From: Sophora flavescens
Taxonomy: Eukaryota > Streptophyta > Magnoliopsida > Fabales > Fabaceae
Assembly: GCA_030762895.1 (NCBI GenBank)
Contig: CM061063.1
Span: 59,103,196 to 59,167,195, forward strand
DNA length: 64,000 nucleotides
Reading direction: 5' to 3'
Part shown: positions 58,213 to 64,000 of the stretch, in pieces
How positions within the stretch are numbered: the stretch's first letter is position 1
Layout of the letters: every line of letters starts with the position of its first letter
Notes under the pieces: model-generated
The model's database searches: none
What the model was told of the DNA's origin: nothing
The model's input: the letters and a program-made list of their open reading frames with translations, nothing else
Program-made: the position numbers and the translations under genes

Positions 58213-60711
58213 TCAAGTGGGAAGATACTGCTCAACCAAGCTCGCCCTCTTTCTACAGCAAATCAACTTTGTCATAGGCAAAGTCTTTGTCATCATATCT
58301 GAACCATTTTCATCAGTATGGATCTTTTCAAGTGAAAATGTCTTCATCTCTAACGCATCTCGTATCCAATGACACCGCACCTCAATGTGCTTTGACCTGG
58401 AATGAAAAGTTGGATTCTTGCTGAGATGGATAGCACTCTGACTGTCACAAAATAACACAAACTTCTCTTGCTTGAGGCCCAACTCTTGTAGGTATTTCTG
58501 CATCCACAAAAGTTCTTTAGAAGCTTTAGTAATGGCAATATACTCAGCCTCAGTGGTGGACAAAGCAACACATTTTTGTAATCTTGATTGCCAAGACACC
58601 GCTCCCCCTGCAAAAGTCATCAAATATCCAGAAGTGGATTTTCTAGAATCAACATCACCGGCCATATCTGAATCTGTGTAACCATCTAACACAGGTTGAC
58701 CACCCCCAAAGCATAAACATACTCTGGAAGTGCCTCTGAGATACCTGAAAATCCACTTCACTGCTTGCCAGTAGTCTCTACCAGGATTAGAGAGAAAACG
58801 ACTAACAACTCCAACAGCATGGGCAATATCCGGCCTTGTGCATACCATAGCATACATCAAACTACCAACCGCGGATGCATAAGTAACCTTCTTCATCTCT
58901 TCTTTGTCTTTCTCACTTGTAGGGCATTGTTGAGAGCTCAACTTGAAATGACTTGCAAGTGGAGTACTAACAGGTTTTGAATTGCTCATGTTAAACCTCT
59001 CTAATACCTTCTCAATATACTTATGTTGAGACAACCACAATTTACCATTCTTCCTATCACGAGTAATTCTCATGCCAAGGATTTGTTTTGCAGGACCCAA
59101 ATCCTTCATAGCAAAGGACTTGCTCAAATCTTTCTTCAGACAATCAATCTTCTTTGTGTCAAGACCAACAATCAACATGTCATCCACATATAGCAAGAGG
59201 ATAATAAAATCATCATCAGGGAATTTCTTCATAAACACACAATGATCTGAAGTGGTTTTACTATAACCATGTTTCTCCATGAAAGAATGAAATTTCTTGT
59301 ACCATTGCCTTGGTGCTTGCTTGAGTCCATACAAACTTTTCTTCAACTTGCACACAAGCTGCTCTTTTCCTTTGACCTTGAAGCCTTCAGGTTGCTCCAT
59401 ATAAATTTCCTCCTCCAAATCACCATGAAGGAATGTTGTCTTCACATCAAGTTCTTCAACCTCTAGGTTCAAGCTAGCTGTTAATCCAAGCACAACTCGA
59501 ATAGAGGACATCTTCACCATAGGTGAGAAAATTTCTTCAAAGTCAATACCTTTCCTCTGATTGAAGCCTTTCACAACCAATCTTGCTTTGTACCTTGGTT
59601 GGGATCTATTCTCTTCTGATTTCAGCTTGAACACCCACTTGTTCTTGAGTGCTTTCCTAGCCTTAGGCAACTTCACCAATTCAAATGTGTGATTCTCATG
59701 CAAGGAACTCATTTCTTCTTGCATGGCCTTCAACCACTCTTCCTTGTGCACATTTACAATAGCCTCTTCATAACTTTCTGGCTCTCCACCATCAGTAATC
59801 ATCACATACTCATGTGGAGTGTATCTTTGGGAAGCATGACGCTCTCTAGTAGAGATTCTCAACTGAGGCTCAACTGGTGGCTCAAATGGAACCTCTTCAA
59901 CTGGTTCATCATGGTGAGGTGTAGGGTCGTCATTTTCATTCCCATCATCTACCTGTATATCTCCCCCTTCAACAAGAGTTCCAGTAGGGGGTTTAGGCAC
60001 AACATCAATATAGCTTCTGGCAACCGGTTTCTGTTTCTCAGCTTTCTCAAAATCTTCAATGGTTTGTTCTTCAAGAAATATCACATCCCGGCTTCTGATA
60101 ATTTTTCTGTCAGCTGGATCCCAAAGTCTATAACCAACCTCTTCATGACCATAACCCAAGAAGACACATTGTTTGGATTTTCCATCAAGCTTTGACCTCT
60201 CATCTCTTGGAATATGAACAAAAGTCCTGCAGCCAAACACTCTCAAATGACTATAAGAGACATCTTTCCCTGTCCATACTCTGTTTGGAACATCACCATC
60301 TAGTGGCACAGAAGGAGAAAGGTTGATCAAATCCACTGCAGTTCTCATTGCTTCACCCCAAAAGGATTTGGGTAATTTTACATGAGAGAGCATACACCTG
60401 ATTCTGTCATTAATGGTACGGTTCATTCTCTCTGCAACTCCATTATGTTGAGGCGTCTTTGGAACTGTCTTCTCAAGCCTGATTCCATGTTCTTTGCAAT
60501 ATTCTTCAAACGGACCCCTGTATTCACCACCATTATCTGCTCGGACACATTTCAACTTGCTTCCTTTTTCTCTTTCAACACTTGCATGAAAGTGCTTGAA
60601 GACACCAAGTACCTGGTCTTTAGATTTCAAAGCAAAAGCCCACACTTTTCTAGAGTGATCATCAATAAAAGTAACAAAGTATGAAGCACCACCAAGAGAC
60701 TTATAATCCAT
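58213..60711 (-). CDS. Copia-2 pol: integrase C-half, reverse transcriptase, RNase H (832 codons open)
   Basis: TNT 1-94-type polyprotein. Order: integrase core (FVTFIDDHSRKVWAFALK, VRADNGGEY, PQHNGVAERMNRT), VFGCRTFVHIPRDERSK, reverse transcriptase (NKWVFKLKSEENRSQPRYKA, LDVKTTFLHGDLEEEIYM, LYGLKQAPRQWYKKF, LLYVDDMLIVG) and RNase H (GYTDSDMAGDVDSRKSTSGY, STTEAEYIA, FCDSQSAIHLSKNPTFH). No internal stop, but the frame begins inside the integrase because of a frameshift near 60780. Catalytic YVDD and DNGGEY motifs are intact. The start given is an internal Met, not a real translation start. Confidence 0.85.
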   Translation of the reverse strand: MDYKSLGGASYFVTFIDDHSRKVWAFALKSKDQVLGVFKHFHASVEREKGSKLKCVRADNGGEYRGPFEEYCKEHGIRLEKTVPKTPQHNGVAERMNRTINDRIRCMLSHVKLPKSFWGEAMRTAVDLINLSPSVPLDGDVPNRVWTGKDVSYSHLRVFGCRTFVHIPRDERSKLDGKSKQCVFLGYGHEEVGYRLWDPADRKIIRSRDVIFLEEQTIEDFEKAEKQKPVARSYIDVVPKPPTGTLVEGGDIQVDDGNENDDPTPHHDEPVEEVPFEPPVEPQLRISTRERHASQRYTPHEYVMITDGGEPESYEEAIVNVHKEEWLKAMQEEMSSLHENHTFELVKLPKARKALKNKWVFKLKSEENRSQPRYKARLVVKGFNQRKGIDFEEIFSPMVKMSSIRVVLGLTASLNLEVEELDVKTTFLHGDLEEEIYMEQPEGFKVKGKEQLVCKLKKSLYGLKQAPRQWYKKFHSFMEKHGYSKTTSDHCVFMKKFPDDDFIILLLYVDDMLIVGLDTKKIDCLKKDLSKSFAMKDLGPAKQILGMRITRDRKNGKLWLSQHKYIEKVLERFNMSNSKPVSTPLASHFKLSSQQCPTSEKDKEEMKKVTYASAVGSLMYAMVCTRPDIAHAVGVVSRFLSNPGRDYWQAVKWIFRYLRGTSRVCLCFGGGQPVLDGYTDSDMAGDVDSRKSTSGYLMTFAGGAVSWQSRLQKCVALSTTEAEYIAITKASKELLWMQKYLQELGLKQEKFVLFCDSQSAIHLSKNPTFHSRSKHIEVRCHWIRDALEMKTFSLEKIHTDENGSDMMTKTLPMTKLICCRKRASLVEQYLPT

Positions 60712-60731
60712 AGTGCAAACATCGGTACGAA

Positions 60732-62201
60732 CTAAATCAAGAACATTTGGCCTCCTATGAGGACCAGAACTACGAAATGAAATTTATGTTGTTTTCCAAC
60801 AAAACAATGAGAGCAAGTATTTAAAAGTGTACCTTTCATAGGAAGAGAATTTTTCCTGGCAAGGATGTTGAGTCCTTTCTCACTCAAGTGACCAAGGCGC
60901 ATATGCCACAAATCAGAAGAAGCATCTTCAACTGCATTCACTTCCTCCTTGCTTAACTTTCCAGGCATCCTATAGAGAGTAGTGAGGCTTTCTTCTTTTG
61001 CCACCACTAGTGACCCTATGGTGAGCTTGCATATGCCACCACCAAAGTAAGTATGATAACCCTCAATGTCCAAGGCTTTAACAGAAATCAAGTTGAGACG
61101 GATATATGGAACATGTCTGACATTCTTCAATTGCAGCTTGCACCCAATGCTAGTTTCAATCCAAACATCTCCCATACCAACAATTTTACATACCCCTTCA
61201 TTTCCCATTTTAATTGTGCCAAAATCACCAGCAGTATAGGATGAGAAGAAATCATGCCTAGGAGTGACATGGTATGAGGCTCCAGAATCAACAATCCAAC
61301 TAGAATCATGGCATGCTAGATTTATAGAATTATCATCACAGACAATGTAAACATCACTATCAGATGCAACTGCAGTTGTGTCTTTATCATTTTTCTTCTC
61401 TTTGTCTTCATCTCTTTCTCTTGACTTCTCTCTCTTTAGGAACCTGCATTGTCTTTTGATGTGTCCCACCTTGCCACAATGATAACATTTCACTTCTTTT
61501 CTAGTCCTGGACTTGCTTCTTGGTAGCTCACGATCGCCGATTTTTCATGCTTATGGAAATGTCTGGTTTGACTTCTACCCCGTGACTCTGCAACTAGTGC
61601 TTATGACTGAGTGGAGGTACCATTCAAACCATGCTCCTTTCTTCTAGCTTCTTCATTCAACATGCTCTCTTTTACCATTGACATTGTCAACTTCCCATTA
61701 GGAGCTGAGTTAGTCAATGTCACAATCAGAACTTCCCAAGTGTCGAGCAAGTAACTAAGCAACAACAAGGCTTGCAGCTCATCATCTAATTTAATATCTA
61801 CTGTTGTCAACTGATTCAAAATATTCTGAAAAATACTCATATGCTCTGCCATTGAATCCCCTTCTTTGTATTTCATATTCACCAGCTTCCGGATCAGAAA
61901 TGCTTTATTTTGCACATTCTTCCGCTCATACAGCTCGGCCAACTTCTTCCACATTTTCTGGGCATCTGTTTGTGTCTACATGAGGATATACACTCAAATT
62001 CAGCCATTGCCTAATCAAAGTAACTGCCTTTCTATTCATCTTCTTCCAATCACTTTCATTTTTATCCTTGGGTCGGGCAGTGTCCCCCTCAATAGGATCA
62101 TACAAGTCTTTGCTGTATAACATATCTTCCATGAGGGTCTTCCAAAGTGTATAATTTGTAAAGTTCGGCTTAATCATATTTGGCCCTTGATTTTTCTCCA
62201 T
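60732..62201 (-). pseudogene. Copia-2 gag, protease and integrase start, broken
   Basis: Gag starts at 62201 (MEKNQGPNMIKPNFTNYTLW), the usual short Tnt1-type beginning. It shifts frame near 61950 (KKLAELYERKNVQNKAFLIR continues), meets a stop at 61601, and resumes at 61493 with the zinc knuckle CYHCGKVGHIKRQCRF, protease DSSWIVDSGASYHVT, and GAG-pre-integrase LWHMRLGHLSEKGL, CSHCFVGKQHK. A last frameshift near 60780 separates it from the pol frame. At least three frameshifts and one stop: inactive. Confidence 0.85.
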
Positions 62202-62244
62202 TTAAATGCACAGTACAAAACAACCTAAGCTCCGGATACCACTT

Positions 62245-62946
62245 TGTTGGGAAAAACCAGAGATGACAATCTCTAATGAAGCAAATATTTTTTCCCTTCA
62301 CCTGTGTAAATAAATAGGCACAACAAAAATATTCTTCCACAGGATAATATCAATGGCAGAAAAATAAATAGCAATGACACCACAATTTTTAACGTGGAAA
62401 ACTCCCCAGTGTAGGGATAAAAACCACGGGACCAAGTCCAGCAAAAACTTCCACTATAAATAATAAGGGGTACACCAAGTCTTCCTAGAAATACTAGGGA
62501 ACACCAAATCAGCAATACATCACCCAAAAGGTGGAAACAAGCAAGCAACAAGAGAGAAACCCCACAACAATGGGTATAAAAACTCAGCTCAAAGAGAAGG
62601 CAAAACAACAAATAGAATATATCAAAATAACGAGCTCATTGGTAGGAATAACATACTAAAATTTCAGCAAAAATGGAGCAAGTTTGCTGTACCACCTTCC
62701 ACCACTTGAACCCCCTTTCTTCTTCTCTTTTCTTCTCGCCATCGCTGTGCTCTGTTTCTCGATTTCTTTCTTTTTACATCAGACACATACCATTCACTAA
62801 AACCCTTTCTTTTCCTTTTATTTGAACTTTTAGTTCCCCTTTTTTTTTCTTAATACCACATGGGCTTGGCCCATTAACAACATTTTATTATTATTTTTTT
62901 CTTTTAAAGTTGAAGTGGGACCCACTTGGGAGTGACCCACCCAACA
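62245..62946 (-). repeat. Copia-2 5' LTR
   Basis: 702 bp, paired with 57508-58195. Confidence 0.9.
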
Positions 62947-63610
62947 GTAACATAGTTTGGTGAAGTTTGCAGTCATCTGAGAAACATATTTGTATTGTCC
63001 GATATCATACATATCTAGGTTTTGGAACAAACTCAAATACCTATGTTCGTTGTTTGTCTAACATTTCCTACTCATATTGGTTAATTACTTAATTTTGGTT
63101 TGAAGTCAGGTACATAGAAAAAAATATTCAGCTTTTAGATGAGTCAGAATCAAAGCTTGCTTTTGGAGGAAAAAAAAAACATTTCCTTTCTCTTTGTTGC
63201 TTTTGGATGAGAAGTGATCACTTACTTATACATTATGTTATTTATTTATTTATTTATAATATATACAATTTATATGAAATTTTTTATTCATTTCAAGGAA
63301 AAGAAATTTTGGGTTTATGCAATAGAAATTTGAGAAAGAACAACCAATAAGCCTCAACTTCAAAACTTTACTAATTCATTAAAAGATACACTTTTCAAAA
63401 AGATTATAAATATATAAGGTATTGAATTTGTTCTGCTTGGGCCCATAGCATCATATCCTAGGACACAGATCCCCTATCCCGAGAAGCCTGTGCCATTTCC
63501 TGTCACTCCAATGAGCATTTGTCACGTCATTTAATGAAAAACATGGCTTTTAATTTTTAATTTATAAAGTTAACAACGTTAACCTGTTGTTCTGCGATTT
63601 AACACTAATA
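62947..63610. other. AT-rich stretch, no gene seen
   Basis: Holds a (TTTA)n tract near 63238-63258. Otherwise no feature could be supported. Confidence 0.5.
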
Positions 63611-63878
63611 CCGGGTGGGAAAAAAATCTCACGACTACACTTTATTAATTTTCGGTGCCCTCAATTGCACGAAAGTGGGCCAGGTTAGAGAGATAGGCTC
63701 TGCCTTCTCTCTAACTTTCTTCCCCTATGAGCGACAAAGCTCTTTTAGGGTTCTGCCTCTTCAGTCGTCATCTGGAGTCTATCTCCTCCCTCTATGGAGG
63801 CTCTTTCCCCCATCGATTGGGGTACATTTCATCCCTCATCCCTCGCCTCCGACGTGAGGACTTCATCCCTGCTCATCC

Positions 63879-64000
63879 ATGGCTACACCCCACCCCTTCG
63901 CTGCCTCTATTCCCTATGCCGCCGCCAACAACCACCACGACCTCATTCCCATCCCGGTTCCATCATGTCCAAGTCAAGCACATCATCACGGCTCTGGATC
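63879..64000 (+). CDS. Possible start of a GC-rich host gene, runs off the window
   Basis: The ATG at 63879 has context ATCCATGGCT, good for plants. The open frame reads MATPHPFAASIPYAAANNHH and continues Pro/Ser/His-rich to the end. A C/T-rich, untranslated-looking leader (63690-63878) precedes it, and base composition rises sharply relative to the AT-rich flank. No domain is visible in 40 codons; a retroelement leader is an alternative. Confidence 0.4.
   Translation, partial: MATPHPFAASIPYAAANNHHDLIPIPVPSCPSQAHHHGSG

Larger units (their letters stand above)
57508..62946 (-). mobile_element. Copia retrotransposon 2 (Tnt1/Tork-like), minus orientation, both LTRs present
   Basis: LTRs at 57508-58195 and 62245-62946. 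On the minus strand they start TGTTGGGTGGGTCACTCCC and end TTTTTCCCAACA. A polypurine tract GTGAGGGGGAGA precedes the 3' LTR; the primer site GTGGTATCCGGAGC follows the 5' LTR. The flanking 5-mers GTTGC and GTAAC match at only three positions, so no clean target duplication remains. Confidence 0.9.

Noticed and set aside
1..64000. tRNA or rRNA genes
   Set aside because: No cloverleaf with A/B boxes or rRNA core segment recognised by eye; a covariance-model scan would be decisive.

Overview
This is a piece of a eudicot plant nuclear genome, most likely from a legume. Supporting signs are AT-rich intergenic DNA, spliced genes with GT/AG introns, and CACTA, hAT, Mutator, Tourist, RTE/L1, Copia and Ty3/gypsy elements. 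The legume assignment is an impression from repeat types and is only moderately secure. Nothing prokaryotic is present. Almost every base belongs to transposable elements. The few host-gene pieces (an F-box/FBD-LRR gene, an Arg/Glu/Asp-rich exon, a HAESA-like LRR kinase fragment, two possible first exons) are broken, partial or run off the window.

Layout. 1-5015: 3' part of a CACTA element; its second gene (Ulp1-protease type) has a solo LTR in one intron, and its 3' end lies in the last exon of an F-box/FBD gene. 5016-10310: that minus-strand F-box gene, also split by a 0.7-kb MITE and a 3.46-kb solo LTR. 10700-19320: an LTR fragment split by a Mutator-like terminal-inverted-repeat unit that encloses a 5'-truncated second CACTA element. 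19610-20290: two MITEs. 20365-26145: a 5.8-kb Mutator-like element with a 9-bp target duplication, itself hosting a hAT element and a gypsy LTR. 26160-29241: an almost full-length RTE-type LINE. 29377-30165: a possible host first exon and a Copia RNase H relic. 30400-41253: a host exon split by a Copia element (CCAAG duplication) whose LTR is split by a 5.5-kb hAT element. 41600-43070: an inverted-repeat element with a Tourist MITE inside. 44050-45120: an L1 tail and a HAESA-like pseudogene. 46952-57202: six tandem copies of a 1.71-kb unit built from an LTR end, an L1 RNase H tail and a MITE. 57508-62946: a complete but mutated Tnt1/Tork-like Copia element with both LTRs. 63879-64000: a GC-rich ATG-initiated segment leaving the window.

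The genes do not form a pathway; they record successive insertions. Target-site duplications give the order of events: in the Arg/Glu-rich gene, host exon, then Copia, then hAT. All transposases and polyproteins seen here carry stops or frameshifts.

The most unusual signals are (a) five pairs of a TCGCCTCGCGA-type motif in the first solo LTR, each pair exactly 19 bp apart and all upstream of its TATA box; (b) the 6 x 1.71-kb array seeded from transposon pieces, in which the two outermost units share variants; (c) the Mutator-TIR-framed truncated CACTA element; and (d) eight copies of a GTGTATT...AATACAC palindrome in the 3.46-kb solo LTR.
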